Of a stretch of 63,727 nucleotides of DNA, positions 1 through 9,195 are shown piece by piece; position 1 is the first letter of the stretch; every line of letters begins with the position of its first letter. The stretch is from the NCBI GenBank assembly GCA_022822865.1, contig JAJDYJ010000066.1, forward strand, positions 1-63,727, written 5' to 3'. The position numbers and the translations under genes are program-made. The stretch is from Pseudomonadales bacterium (GTDB taxonomy: Bacteria; Pseudomonadota; Gammaproteobacteria; Pseudomonadales; Pseudohongiellaceae). The notes under the pieces are model-generated. The model ran no database searches and was not told the DNA's origin. It saw nothing but the letters and a program-made list of their open reading frames with translations.

Positions 1-376
1 GTCGCTACGCTCCCTGCGCGCAAGGCCGACATTGACGGCGCCGGGCAGCAAGCATAGACTCTGGAAATCGAGGGCTGCAAATCAACCTGGGCACACCTTA
101 AATCAGCCCTCGGACTGTCCTGTGAATCAGGACCACCTCAAGTCGTCAGAAGGGCGGGCGCGATAAGAAAAGCAAGGTAGACCGCGCCTAGGAGCAGAGG
201 TGTCTGAGCATCGACAAACATATCACCCTCCTATACGAAATGATCGCCGCACCGTACCGTACAAGACTCTCCAAAACTCTCCGCTATGTGATGCGTTCAC
301 TTCGCATTCCCAAGTGACGGCGATGGTTATCCGACTGGAAGAGCTCAAGCTAATCGAATGGCCGTAATCGGTTTCT
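1..376. other. non-coding left edge, no gene recognised
   Basis: I see no convincing coding region, RNA gene or terminator in this stretch. It lies downstream of the stop codon of the leftward restriction endonuclease gene. Stop codons are frequent in all frames. Base composition is more mixed than in the GC-rich genes further right, which fits the edge of an acquired island. Confidence 0.5.
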
Positions 377-1225
377 TTATAGCTGAGATAGCTCTTCCAG
401 GAATCCCTTCAGCAATTGATCGACATCGCGATAGATCGTGGTTGAACTGAAGTGCGACTGAATGTCCAAGAGTATTCGTTCTTCGCTTCTGGCGTTTTCC
501 ATATCCGGATCGCTCCAAGCCCAGTCTCGTCCTGGATGAAGAGTATCCCAAGGCGATCGCCGATTCGCCCGCGTGGAAGGGGCATCACCGTGTTTGCCAA
601 CGCCGAAACAGATATCGGTTTCGCTATTCCAGACTGGCTGGAACAGGTTTATCAGGTAGTCCTCGGCTGCTACTTGCCACCCGCTTTGCACCACCAGGAA
701 TCGGCAATCGAAATCCTCCACCGCCAACGTAGATTCGGCTTTACGTAAAGTGCGAAGATGATCCCTGAGCCTATTCGATACTTTGTTGCCCTGCTCCAAA
801 GGGGTTCTGGCCGTATCGTGGCCCGGGTCGGCCTTTCCGACATATATAGGAGTTTCCGTTCCACTGATCGGATCGTACACGGGAAAGTCCCCCCGGTAAT
901 AGAGCGCGTAAACACCCGATCCATGAAACCGGTCTACGTCGGGTAACGGAATTCGCGGTTGAGCGAACATCGCGAGGGCGATAAACCTGCCGACAATTGC
1001 CGGGTCTCCAGGGTCGAAAACGAATTGAGGCCAGCGGATGGGATCTAGGTCTTTAGCTAAATGATTGGCTCTTTCAATGAACGCACGCAGCTTCACGTCC
1101 AACTTGAGTCGAGCCAGCCTCGAAGCTTCGTTGGCCTGAGCCACCTTGTTGAGCTCGTCCAGTTTTTTGTCGAGGCCTTCCATGGCGCTTTTCGCCGTGT
1201 CTCGAACCTCCTCGTAATCACTCAT
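377..1225 (-). CDS. Eco29kI-family GIY-YIG type II restriction endonuclease
   Basis: Predicted type II restriction endonuclease of the Eco29kI family, cutting unmethylated DNA while the adjacent methylase protects the host. From the ATG at 1225 the protein is 282 aa. An N-terminal helical, charged segment (about residues 15-60) precedes the GIY-YIG core. GVYALYY lies at about 104-110, IYVGK at about 127-131, then an Arg/His-rich helix (NRLRDHLRTL), a conserved Glu in AAEDYL (about 188) and the late Asn in FQPVWN (about 200). An upstream in-frame ATG at 1255 would add ten residues. The 1225 start is preferred because it overlaps the methylase stop by 8 bp, the usual coupled arrangement. Eco29kI itself recognises CCGCGG; whether this enzyme shares that site is unproven. 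Order on the strand is vsr, methylase, nuclease. Composition is AT-richer than the flanking genes. Confidence 0.85.
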   Translation of the reverse strand: MSDYEEVRDTAKSAMEGLDKKLDELNKVAQANEASRLARLKLDVKLRAFIERANHLAKDLDPIRWPQFVFDPGDPAIVGRFIALAMFAQPRIPLPDVDRFHGSGVYALYYRGDFPVYDPISGTETPIYVGKADPGHDTARTPLEQGNKVSNRLRDHLRTLRKAESTLAVEDFDCRFLVVQSGWQVAAEDYLINLFQPVWNSETDICFGVGKHGDAPSTRANRRSPWDTLHPGRDWAWSDPDMENARSEERILLDIQSHFSSTTIYRDVDQLLKGFLEELSQL

Positions 1226-2405
1226 TGTCGTTCGCTTTAGACTCCAGTTGTACATAAATGCTCTTGGCGACCATTCCGGCCAGAGCTACGGGAACGGCAT
1301 TTCCGAGTTGGCGCATGCTTTCCGTCCATGTGCCATGGAAAAGGTAGTCGTCGGGAAAAGTCTGCAAGCGGGCGCTTTCGCGAATCGAGAAGTAGCGCAG
1401 ACTGCCATCCGCGCGCCTGAGCATGTTTTCGCCACCTGGTACCCCATGGTCACCGGCTTTCAACGTCTTTGCGGGTTCGTCATAGGGACTTCCCGTATGG
1501 CCAGGGTAGCTTCTGGCTCCAGGCTGGAACCTATGATTCAGAAAACATTTGGACGCTTCCCGTTCCAGTTCGGGATCGGGGAGATCGGCCAATGCTTCTC
1601 GAACTGTACGCCAAGGTTTGGCTCGCGGCTGTTCGTTCAATCTTAGCGCCGATTTCTCGGCACGAGCGGAAGTTTCATTGTTCGGCTTCTTCACTCCCTT
1701 CGACTCCCAGTACTCCCCGGAACGCCATTGCTCCCACAATAGAGCTTCTTTTGAATGGGTTGGGGACGGAAAACCCCAATCGATTCCGAGGTCGCTACGG
1801 AATCCGACGATAAAGACTCGCTCCCGGCGCTGGGGAACTCCGTAATCCGCCGCGTTTAGAACCCGGGTAACGACCCTGTACGTGGGATTGTTGCCTCGAC
1901 CATCCGTGTGATGCCTTTCAAGTCTCGCAAGGTGGTCTGTCCACTCTTCGTCCGACTCGCTTTCGAGTTCAGGATACGCCAACTGAAGGCGCATGTATTC
2001 GAAATAGTTACCGAACGATGGACGAGTCAGGCCCTTCACGTTCTCGAACAGAAAAGCGCGCGGCATCAGCTCGCGCACCGCGCGAATTGCCTCGGGAAAC
2101 ATATCCCGCTTGTCCAGGTATCCCTTATGTTTGCCGCCAAGCGAGAACGGCTGACATGGAGGGCCACCGGAGACCAATTCCATTTCTCCACTGATCCCGC
2201 CATAATCGAAATCCCTTACATCTCCTTGCACCAGTGGCCAATCGGCAAGCGGGGCCAGGCGCCTTTCCTGATTTTCCCGAATCGTGTCGCAGCAGTAGCG
2301 GTCTCGCTCGATGACGGCGACCGGCTCGAAACCGGCCTGGCTTATGCCGATCCCAAGTCCCCCCGCCCCTGTAAACAACTCAACCGCTTGCATATGCTGG
2401 CCCAA
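1218..2405 (-). CDS. DNA (cytosine-5-)-methyltransferase
   Basis: C5-cytosine DNA methyltransferase that modifies the recognition site of the restriction system. The hallmark motifs are in order: motif I AVELFTGAGGLG at the very N-terminus (SAM binding), motif IV GGPPCQPFS with the catalytic Cys, motif VI ENVKGL, motif VIII around QRRERVFIVG, motif IX RESARLQTFP and motif X QLGNAVPVALA. About 390 aa is normal for a single-specificity enzyme. The start is ambiguous. A TTG at 2405 sits just behind AAGGGAG, whereas the ATG at 2393 begins directly at motif I but is farther from that Shine-Dalgarno. Either start overlaps the end of vsr (stop at 2380). The end overlaps the endonuclease start, so the three genes form one operon. 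Confidence 0.93.
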   Translation of the reverse strand: MGQHMQAVELFTGAGGLGIGISQAGFEPVAVIERDRYCCDTIRENQERRLAPLADWPLVQGDVRDFDYGGISGEMELVSGGPPCQPFSLGGKHKGYLDKRDMFPEAIRAVRELMPRAFLFENVKGLTRPSFGNYFEYMRLQLAYPELESESDEEWTDHLARLERHHTDGRGNNPTYRVVTRVLNAADYGVPQRRERVFIVGFRSDLGIDWGFPSPTHSKEALLWEQWRSGEYWESKGVKKPNNETSARAEKSALRLNEQPRAKPWRTVREALADLPDPELEREASKCFLNHRFQPGARSYPGHTGSPYDEPAKTLKAGDHGVPGGENMLRRADGSLRYFSIRESARLQTFPDDYLFHGTWTESMRQLGNAVPVALAGMVAKSIYVQLESKANDNE

Positions 2406-2811
2406 GAAACTCCCTTATCCTTTCCTTGACGCGATCCATGTCACGAATCTCGCACTCCCATACTTCTAGTACATCCCATCCCAGTTCGCTTAACTTTTCT
2501 TGATTTTTCAGGTCCCTGCGCCGATTGCCCTCAAGCTTGGGCTTCCAGAACTCAAGCCGCGACTTCGGCAGCCTCGCCAATTTGCAGTCCGGGTCGGGAT
2601 GCCGATGCCAAAAACAACCATGTACAAATATAGCTTTTTTTCTGTTCGGGAACACTATATCTGGTGTTCCCGGCAGATTTTTTCGATGCAGGCGAAATCG
2701 GTAGCCCATTCGGTGGGCCAGACTGCGCACCGCCCTTTCCGCCTTGCTGTCCTTCGCGCGTACGCGGCGCATCCGCTCGCTACGTTCGGCCTTGGTTAGT
2801 GTATCGGCCAT
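2380..2811 (-). CDS. vsr: Very short patch repair endonuclease Vsr
   Basis: Vsr-type mismatch endonuclease (143 aa, typical length) that nicks next to T:G mismatches arising when 5-methylcytosine deaminates. It therefore counters the mutagenic effect of the adjacent C5 methylase. Recognisable features are the N-terminal RSERMRRVRAKDSKAE segment, GYRFRLHRKNLPGTPDIVFP with the catalytic Asp, the metal/His cluster FVHGCFWHRHPDP, and the C-terminal GWDVLEVWECE. It is the first gene of the leftward operon and its 3' end overlaps the methylase start. Any promoter must lie in the roughly 110-bp gap 2812-2922, where I see no clear -35/-10 pair. Confidence 0.93.
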   Translation of the reverse strand: MADTLTKAERSERMRRVRAKDSKAERAVRSLAHRMGYRFRLHRKNLPGTPDIVFPNRKKAIFVHGCFWHRHPDPDCKLARLPKSRLEFWKPKLEGNRRRDLKNQEKLSELGWDVLEVWECEIRDMDRVKERIREFLGPAYASG

Positions 2812-2922
2812 GTTCCCAGCCGTTCGAATTGCTCTTCTTTTCTAGTCGCGCGCTCGATCATCCGCCAGCGCTTGAATGTGGTTTACCAAACTGGGCCACC
2901 TGAACACGGTAGCGGTTTGTCC

Positions 2923-4506
2923 TCAATTCTGAATTTGAAGTTCCTCCAGAAGCCCCTTCAGGAGACCCACGCACATGCAAACCAGTACGAGGGCAAAGGG
3001 AAGGCCGACCGCGATGGTCAAGGCCTGCAATGACTCCATGCCGCCGCCCAGCATCAGCGCCATCGCCGCCAGGCCGGCGAGCAGGCACCAGAAGACGCGT
3101 TGCTGCACCGGGGCATCCATCTTGCCGCCGGCCGTGATGGTGTCCATCACCAGCGAACCCGAATCCGCCGATGTCACGAAAAAGATCGTAATCAGCAAGA
3201 CGCTGACGGCGGAAACGAATCCCGTCATCGGCAGCAACTCCAGCATCCGGAACAGCGCGAGTTCGGGTACGGCGTCCGCCACGCCCCGGTAGCCGTCGGA
3301 AAAATACTGATCCAGCGCGGCCCCGCCGAAGGTCGCCATCCACAGGATTCCGATAACTGTCGGGACGATCAGCACCCAGGTGATGAACTCGCGCACGGTG
3401 CGGCCGAAACTGATTCGCGCAATGAACATGCCGACGAAAGGCGCCCACGCAATCCACCAGGCCCAATAGAACACGGGCCATTCGTAGAGGAATTCGAGAT
3501 CTTCGCGGCCTATCCAGTTGCTCAGCTGCGGCAGGTAGTAGAGGTAATCGACGCCCGCGCCGGCAATCGTCGCGAGAATCGCCAGCGTGGGCCCGGCAAC
3601 CAGCACGAACAGCCACAACAGGCCTGCCAGCACCATGTTGATCCAGCTCAGCCGTTTGACGCCCTTGTCCAGGCCCGCGACCACGGACGCCAGCGCGATG
3701 CCGATGATGACCACGATCAGGATGGCGGTGGTGGCGGTGGTGGTAGGTACGCCGAACAGGTAGTTCAATCCGCCCGCAATCTGCTCCGCGCCGAACCCGA
3801 GCGATACCGCGAGTCCGAACAGCGTGGCCAGCACCGCGCTGATGTCCACCGCATGCCCGAAAGGTCCCCAGACGGATTTGCCGATCAGCGGGAAGAATCC
3901 GGAACGCAGCGTCAGCGGCATGCCGCGGTTGAAACAGAAGAAGGCCAGCGACAGGCCGGCGACCGCATAAATGGCCCAGGCGTGCAGGCCCCAGTGCATT
4001 ATCGCGGCCGACATGCCGATTGCCCGCGCCGTGTCCGCGTCGGCCGGGTCAATGCCCATCGGCGGCGACAGGGTATGCGTGACGGGCTCGTGAACCCCGA
4101 AAAACATCAGCCCGATGCCTACGCCCGCGGCGAACAACATGGCCAGCCATGCGGAGTAACCGTAATGTGGAACCGCGTCCGGCCCGCCGAGGCGAATCCG
4201 TCCCAGCGGGGACAAGGCGATGCCGAGGCAAAGCAGGATAAAGAAATTCGCCGCCGCGAAGAAAAACCAGTCGAAGGTTTCGGTCGTCCAGGCTCTCAGA
4301 TCGGCAAATGCCGTGGCCGCCTGTTGCGGAAACAGCAATGTTCCGGCTACAAGAGCGATCACAAGCGCGGCGGATACGATGAAAACGGGGTTATGGATAT
4401 CGAGATTAAAGATCCGGATATTGTGTTCGCCGATTTCGTGGCCAATGTCCGGAACCTCGATTTCTTCCGGAGAGGAATCCGTGTCTGCGTCGCCGATGTC
4501 ACTCAT
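2923..4506 (-). CDS. BCCT-family transporter (betaine/choline/carnitine type)
   Basis: Inner-membrane secondary transporter of the betaine-carnitine-choline family, 527 aa with about 12 hydrophobic segments. Family marks are the glycine stretch AGVGIGLMFFGVHEP (GVGIG at 128-132, the position of the GMGIG substrate/Na motif in BetP), MHWGLHAWAIYAVAGL, and the Trp-rich signature YWAWWIAWAPFVGMFIARIS (about 342-361). The N-terminus carries an acidic stretch of about 30 residues. The C-terminus is short, without a long osmosensory tail, which suggests nutrient uptake rather than turgor control (inference). The start overlaps the end of the upstream sulfotransferase gene by 8 bp. It lies in a unit divergent from the corrinoid methyltransferase block, so glycine betaine or a related quaternary amine is the likely substrate. 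Exact specificity cannot be read from sequence. Confidence 0.92.
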   Translation of the reverse strand: MSDIGDADTDSSPEEIEVPDIGHEIGEHNIRIFNLDIHNPVFIVSAALVIALVAGTLLFPQQAATAFADLRAWTTETFDWFFFAAANFFILLCLGIALSPLGRIRLGGPDAVPHYGYSAWLAMLFAAGVGIGLMFFGVHEPVTHTLSPPMGIDPADADTARAIGMSAAIMHWGLHAWAIYAVAGLSLAFFCFNRGMPLTLRSGFFPLIGKSVWGPFGHAVDISAVLATLFGLAVSLGFGAEQIAGGLNYLFGVPTTTATTAILIVVIIGIALASVVAGLDKGVKRLSWINMVLAGLLWLFVLVAGPTLAILATIAGAGVDYLYYLPQLSNWIGREDLEFLYEWPVFYWAWWIAWAPFVGMFIARISFGRTVREFITWVLIVPTVIGILWMATFGGAALDQYFSDGYRGVADAVPELALFRMLELLPMTGFVSAVSVLLITIFFVTSADSGSLVMDTITAGGKMDAPVQQRVFWCLLAGLAAMALMLGGGMESLQALTIAVGLPFALVLVCMCVGLLKGLLEELQIQN

Positions 4507-6598
4507 ATCTGTTTCGCACGTCCTCGCCCAGGGCGTCCCGCAGCGGGTCCAGCCAGGATTCGTAGTTGCGCCAGTAGTCGAGGCCGGACTGATAGATTGG
4601 CTGCCGGACCTGTTCGGAACTCGGGGTGCGAACCGATCGTTCCGTCTGGTGATAGCTCAGGCAACCGGGTTCGAATTCGAGTCCGCAATGGTCGAGCAGG
4701 CGCCTTACCTGGGTTTCCAGGTCGTCTACCACTTCCTCGTATTGCACGCGCAACACCTTGCCCGGGAGCGCCTCGTCCCAGTAGTCCATGAGTTCGACGT
4801 AGTCCCGGTAGTATTGCCCGAGGTCCGCAAGATCGTAAGTGAATTCCTGCCCTTCGGCGAACAGTTGCTTGTAGCCGCTGAAACCGCAGGCCATGGGATG
4901 GCGTCTGGCGTCTATGATCTTCGCATTGGGCAGGATCAGGTGAATGAGGCCGATGTGACGAAAGTTGTTCGGCATCTTGTCGACAAAGAACGGAGCGTCC
5001 TGCCGGTGTATCCGCGTATCGTCGATGAACTGCTGTCCGAAACCGCGCAATTCCTCGTCGGATAGCGTCGTCAGGATTTCGGGATAATCGGGCTCGTTCC
5101 CGCCGCGTCCGCGTCTGCGTCTGCGCAATTGTTGCGAGAGCGAGGGAATGTTCGGCAACTCCAGTGTGCCGTCAACCCGGGAATGGGAAGACAGGATCTG
5201 TTCCAGCAATGTCGAACCGGCCCGCGGCAAACCGACCACGAAGACAGGATCGCCAGCCGGACAGCCGGCAGTTGCGCCGCGGGAAAGCATTTCCGCCGTA
5301 CACACGCGCTGCTGGGCGCGCAGTTCATTCGTCATCTTGTCGGCATCGTAGGTGCTCAGGGCCTTTTTCAGGCGGTTGCCCTGTGTGTAGTGAGTGAATG
5401 AAGTCTCGAAGTCGTTGCGGTCTTCAAAGGCCTTGCCCAGGGCAAAGCTCAGATGTACCCGGTCGGCATGGGGCAAATCGTCGTTGCGTACTTGCGCATT
5501 CATCACTTCGAGTTCGCTGTCGCTGAACGAATAGACCTTCAGATTGGACAGCGAATACCAGGCTTCGCCGTGTAGCGGCTGGCTTGCCAGCGCTGATCGA
5601 TACGACGCGACCGCCTGTTCGTATTGGCCGCAGGTCTTGTACGCGTGGCCCTTGGAGGTGAGCGTCACCGGATCCCCCGGAATCCGCTCCAGCACCTTGT
5701 CGAGCAGGCCGAGCGCCGTGTCGTAATCGCCGGTCTGCATGCATTCGATGGCATAGATGGACTGGAACTGCGGATGATCGGGCGAGGTTTCGAGCAGCCG
5801 TTCCGCCTGCTCAAGAGCCTGGGCGAATTTCTGCCGTTTGCGCAGTACCTGAATGTAGTCCATGTGCACCCGCACGTTTTTCGGTTCGAAATCGTGGGCG
5901 GACTCCAGCAGGAATTCGGCGTCCGCCAGCACGCCGAAGCGGACGCCGATGTCCGCCAGCAATCGCATCGCCTCCACGTGATGCGGTACCTTGCGCAGGA
6001 ACTTGCGGCAGAGGTCTTCCGCCTTGAGCAGTTTGCCCTGGCTGATCAGGTCGAGAACGATGACCAGGGGTTGCGGCAGGCGCTCGAGATAATCCAGTTG
6101 CGCCTTTACCTGTGCCGCCTCGGCACGGCGGCCGAGCCGGGCCAGGATATCGAGTTGGTTTCGCCAGCCGGCCACCAGCGCCGGATTGAACCGGCACGCC
6201 CGCGCGTAGGCCCGCAACGCTTCCTCGGGCCGCCCCATGTCGCGGCAGGCATGGCCTTCCTCCTGGTGCGCCCGGCCGTTTTCCGGGGTAAGAGCCTGCA
6301 GTTTCCTGAGCTGTGTCAGGGCCTGGTCGAATTCGCGCCGGTAACGCCGGCAGACCGCGCTCATGTAGAGCGCATCGGTGTTTTCCGGCTCGTCCTTCAG
6401 GATGATTTCCAGATCGCTCAGCGCTTCCCGGTATCGTTTGGCAACGATCCTCGCCTGGATCGAAGCCAGTTCGGGCTTGCCCCGTTCGTCCTCGCGCCGT
6501 GAAACGGCAACGGCATCCTCGGGGAAGGATGCCGTTGCCGCCATTTTCGATTCCGCTTCTGTGAACTTTGCTTTTGCTGATTGTCCGGGTTCGATCAA
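4499..6598 (-). CDS. TPR-repeat sulfotransferase family protein
   Basis: A 699-aa cytoplasmic protein. The N-terminal two thirds consists of tetratricopeptide repeats (about residues 50-400; repeated A/Y/P patterns such as ALRAYARACRFNPALVAGW). The C-terminal third is a Sulfotransfer_3-type domain. The PAPS 5'-phosphosulfate loop is visible as VFVVGLPRAGSTLLEQ (about 449-464), followed by the acceptor-side region ELPNIPSLSQQL and a 3'-phosphate-binding-like segment IDARRHPMACGFSGYKQ. It would transfer sulfuryl groups to an unknown acceptor. The gene overlaps the TonB receptor stop by 4 bp (ATGA) and the transporter start by 8 bp, so all three are co-translated. Genes of this type are often found beside TonB receptors in aquatic Proteobacteria, but the role of the pairing is unknown to me. 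Confidence 0.88.
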   Translation of the reverse strand: MIEPGQSAKAKFTEAESKMAATASFPEDAVAVSRREDERGKPELASIQARIVAKRYREALSDLEIILKDEPENTDALYMSAVCRRYRREFDQALTQLRKLQALTPENGRAHQEEGHACRDMGRPEEALRAYARACRFNPALVAGWRNQLDILARLGRRAEAAQVKAQLDYLERLPQPLVIVLDLISQGKLLKAEDLCRKFLRKVPHHVEAMRLLADIGVRFGVLADAEFLLESAHDFEPKNVRVHMDYIQVLRKRQKFAQALEQAERLLETSPDHPQFQSIYAIECMQTGDYDTALGLLDKVLERIPGDPVTLTSKGHAYKTCGQYEQAVASYRSALASQPLHGEAWYSLSNLKVYSFSDSELEVMNAQVRNDDLPHADRVHLSFALGKAFEDRNDFETSFTHYTQGNRLKKALSTYDADKMTNELRAQQRVCTAEMLSRGATAGCPAGDPVFVVGLPRAGSTLLEQILSSHSRVDGTLELPNIPSLSQQLRRRRRGRGGNEPDYPEILTTLSDEELRGFGQQFIDDTRIHRQDAPFFVDKMPNNFRHIGLIHLILPNAKIIDARRHPMACGFSGYKQLFAEGQEFTYDLADLGQYYRDYVELMDYWDEALPGKVLRVQYEEVVDDLETQVRRLLDHCGLEFEPGCLSYHQTERSVRTPSSEQVRQPIYQSGLDYWRNYESWLDPLRDALGEDVRNRYE

Positions 6599-9195
6599 AA
6601 GTCAAAGCTCGTGCGTATGCCGTATGTCCTGGGTTGGGCGTACGTGACGTGCCGCGTGTCGAAGACAAAGGAGCGCGACACCTCGGCGCGTTCGTCGGTC
6701 AGGTTGCTGGCGTAGAACGTCACCGTCCAGCCGTCGCCGGCCACTCCCGCCGTCAGGTCGAGCATGGTCCAGCTGCCGATCAGGTCGCGGTTGATGGTGA
6801 TGATGTCGCTATGTGATTTCGATGCCCAGGAAATCATCGGCATGACGTGGGCCGTCAAGCCGCTCCCCGGCAATTCCCATTCATAGCGCGCCCGCAGGTT
6901 GCCCTGGGAACTCGGCGCGAAGGCGAGATCGTCCCCTTCCCGTACGTCGTTGGTCGGCGTGATCTTTTTCGTGATCTCGGAATTCAGAAAGGACACGGCG
7001 CCGGCGATGGTGAGCCTGTCGGACCATTCGGGCAGCCAGGTAAAATCCGCCTCCAGTCCGCTTACTTCGGCGTCGGCCGCATTGTCCGAGAAGAACAGGT
7101 TTACGATACTGGTATCGAAGATCGTCGTCTGCAGATTCTCGATATCGACATTGAACAGCGCCGCGTTCAGCCGCAGGGAATTGTTGAAATCGGCCTTGAT
7201 GCCCACTTCAAGGTTGAGGACTTCGTCGGTTTCCAACTCGTAAGGCACGACGAAACCGCTGCCGTCCGCGCTGGTGCGCCCGCCGGGACGATTCAGCAGG
7301 CCGGGCCGGAATCCTTCCGACAGCGTGACGTAGTACATGCGGTCGTCCTGGGGCCGCCAGTCCAGCGTCGCCTTGAAGATCGTGCCGTCGGCCACCGCCT
7401 TGTCGGGCGCGCCTACGGAATTGCCGGGTCTGAATTGCTGGGAAATGTTGGTGCCGAATCGCTGTCCGTCTTCCCGATTCGCGCCGAAGTTGCCGAACGA
7501 CGAGTTGGCGCTGCCTTCCAGGTCGACCTCGATTTCGTAGTTGCGGGCGCCGAGCGTTATCGACAATTCATCGCTCAGGTCGAAGCCTACTTCGCCGAAA
7601 ATGCCGATCTGTTCGTCCGTGCGCCTGATGTCGTTACGGAAAATGACATCCGGCGGGAACGGTCCGGGATAGGTGTAATACCCTGGCCCGGCGTTGAAAC
7701 TGGATCCGGCCGGGTTGCCGGGAGCCGCCTGCGGGTTGGTCAGGGGGTAGTTTGGCGCGAATCCCGGATGTCCATTCCACGAGATGGCCTTGACCGAACC
7801 GGGATAGGTAAAGTCATTTACCTCGATAAGTTCGAGGTCGCTCATGAATACGCCGCCCTGGAGCCGCACGCGATTGGTCTGGTCCGTGGTAAAACGGATC
7901 TCGTGGGTCTGGACCTCGAGCGCGTTGAGGCTGTCCACGAACATTCGCGGCTCGTTACACGTCGTACCCTCGCGCGGCACTCCCGGAGGCGAGTTGAAGG
8001 AGGTGTATGTCGCGTAGTAGTCGCAAATGTAATACGGCAGGTATTGGCCTACGAAAAGATAGTCGGAATAATCGACGATCTGGTCCGACTGCCGGTCCGT
8101 GAATGCGCCGGTATAGATGACTTCAAGTTCACCGAGCCGGCCCGACAGCGTCCAGGCGGTGTTGTCGAAGGTGTCCTGAATGTTCTCGTCCACGAAGCGG
8201 TTGATTGCCAGATCGCCGACATCGGGATTGGCGAAGAACACGCCGTCGGCATCGGTGTCCTGGGTCGTGTGGGCGACGTACAACTCCCAATCGTCGCTGA
8301 TATCCCACAGGGCGGAAACGCGGCCGCCGAGATAGCCGACGCCATTGATGTCATTTCTGGCGATGGCGCTGTTGTCGGCCGGTATGAAGTTGATATTGGA
8401 CAAATCCACTCCGGCCTGGAAGCCGGCGCGATGCGGGGCGACGGCCACGCCGTTCGCTCGAACGACGCCCTCGCCTCTGAACCGCGCGGCCTGACTGGCG
8501 TCCCTGGCGCCAGGGACGTTATCGATCCAGCCGCCCTGGTTGTCCTTGTAGACGACGCCGCGCAGCGCAAAGCTGTCGGTGACGGGAACGTTGACCACGA
8601 ATTCGAAGTTGGAGCCGCCCTCACCGCCGCTGATCGTGTTCGCGCCGATCTTCGCCCTGCCGTAAAACTCTTCCATTTCGGGCTTGTTCGTGATCAAACG
8701 CACGTTGCCGGCCTGGGAACTGGCCCCGAACAGGGTGCCCTGGGGTCCCGAGAGCACTTCGATACGCGCCAGGTCGGCTGCGTACACGTCGAGATTGCGG
8801 CCCGGCTGCGCCAGTGGCTGCTCGTCCAGATAAAAGGCTACGTTGGGCGATAGGCCTGCGACCCCCGCAACCGTCAGGTTCGGCGTGGTCGATGCGACTC
8901 CGCGAATATAGATCGTGTTCTGACCCGGACCGCTGCCGCCGGCGGTTACGCCCGGCAACTGCAGGACGTAGTCCGAGAAATTGGTGATTCCGAGTTCGTC
9001 TATGTCTTCCGGATTCAGGGCGGACACCGCGACGGGAACGTCCTGCAACGCACGCTCCACGCGGGTAGCCGTAACGAAAATCTCTTCCAGCCCCCGGGCG
9101 CCCTCGGGCGGTTGGGCCAAAACCGGGGGCGCCGCCAGCGCGGCTGCGACGGCAACGGAGATTGAGGTACGTTTGGTTTGCAACGAAATTTGCAT
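6595..9195 (-). CDS. TonB-dependent outer-membrane receptor
   Basis: Outer-membrane, energy-coupled receptor of 866 aa from the ATG at 9195. That start has a strong GGAGG about 7 nt upstream and gives a clean signal peptide ending PPVLAQ; a longer in-frame version to 9273 lacks both advantages. After the signal comes a TonB-box-like EEIFVTATRVE, then a plug domain with the usual QDVPVAVSAL, LPGVTA, IYIRGVAS and RIEVLSGPQGTLFGASSQAG motifs. The beta-barrel follows and ends in a terminal Phe (IRTSFDF). It resembles the large generic receptors of aquatic Proteobacteria rather than BtuB or FhuA, so the ligand is unknown. It is first in an operon with the TPR-sulfotransferase and the BCCT carrier. 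Its leader holds a palindrome at 9213-9235. Confidence 0.93.
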   Translation of the reverse strand: MQISLQTKRTSISVAVAAALAAPPVLAQPPEGARGLEEIFVTATRVERALQDVPVAVSALNPEDIDELGITNFSDYVLQLPGVTAGGSGPGQNTIYIRGVASTTPNLTVAGVAGLSPNVAFYLDEQPLAQPGRNLDVYAADLARIEVLSGPQGTLFGASSQAGNVRLITNKPEMEEFYGRAKIGANTISGGEGGSNFEFVVNVPVTDSFALRGVVYKDNQGGWIDNVPGARDASQAARFRGEGVVRANGVAVAPHRAGFQAGVDLSNINFIPADNSAIARNDINGVGYLGGRVSALWDISDDWELYVAHTTQDTDADGVFFANPDVGDLAINRFVDENIQDTFDNTAWTLSGRLGELEVIYTGAFTDRQSDQIVDYSDYLFVGQYLPYYICDYYATYTSFNSPPGVPREGTTCNEPRMFVDSLNALEVQTHEIRFTTDQTNRVRLQGGVFMSDLELIEVNDFTYPGSVKAISWNGHPGFAPNYPLTNPQAAPGNPAGSSFNAGPGYYTYPGPFPPDVIFRNDIRRTDEQIGIFGEVGFDLSDELSITLGARNYEIEVDLEGSANSSFGNFGANREDGQRFGTNISQQFRPGNSVGAPDKAVADGTIFKATLDWRPQDDRMYYVTLSEGFRPGLLNRPGGRTSADGSGFVVPYELETDEVLNLEVGIKADFNNSLRLNAALFNVDIENLQTTIFDTSIVNLFFSDNAADAEVSGLEADFTWLPEWSDRLTIAGAVSFLNSEITKKITPTNDVREGDDLAFAPSSQGNLRARYEWELPGSGLTAHVMPMISWASKSHSDIITINRDLIGSWTMLDLTAGVAGDGWTVTFYASNLTDERAEVSRSFVFDTRHVTYAQPRTYGIRTSFDF

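Noticed and set aside
4660..4690. tRNA T-loop-like GGTTCGAATTC
   Set aside because: No cloverleaf can be drawn around it and it lies inside the sulfotransferase coding region.
3100..4791. 563-codon open frame antisense to the BCCT transporter
   Set aside because: Gln/Arg/His-rich shadow translation; the transporter on the minus strand has unmistakable family motifs.
6847..8853. 668-codon open frame antisense to the TonB receptor
   Set aside because: No family features; the receptor motifs on the minus strand explain the region.
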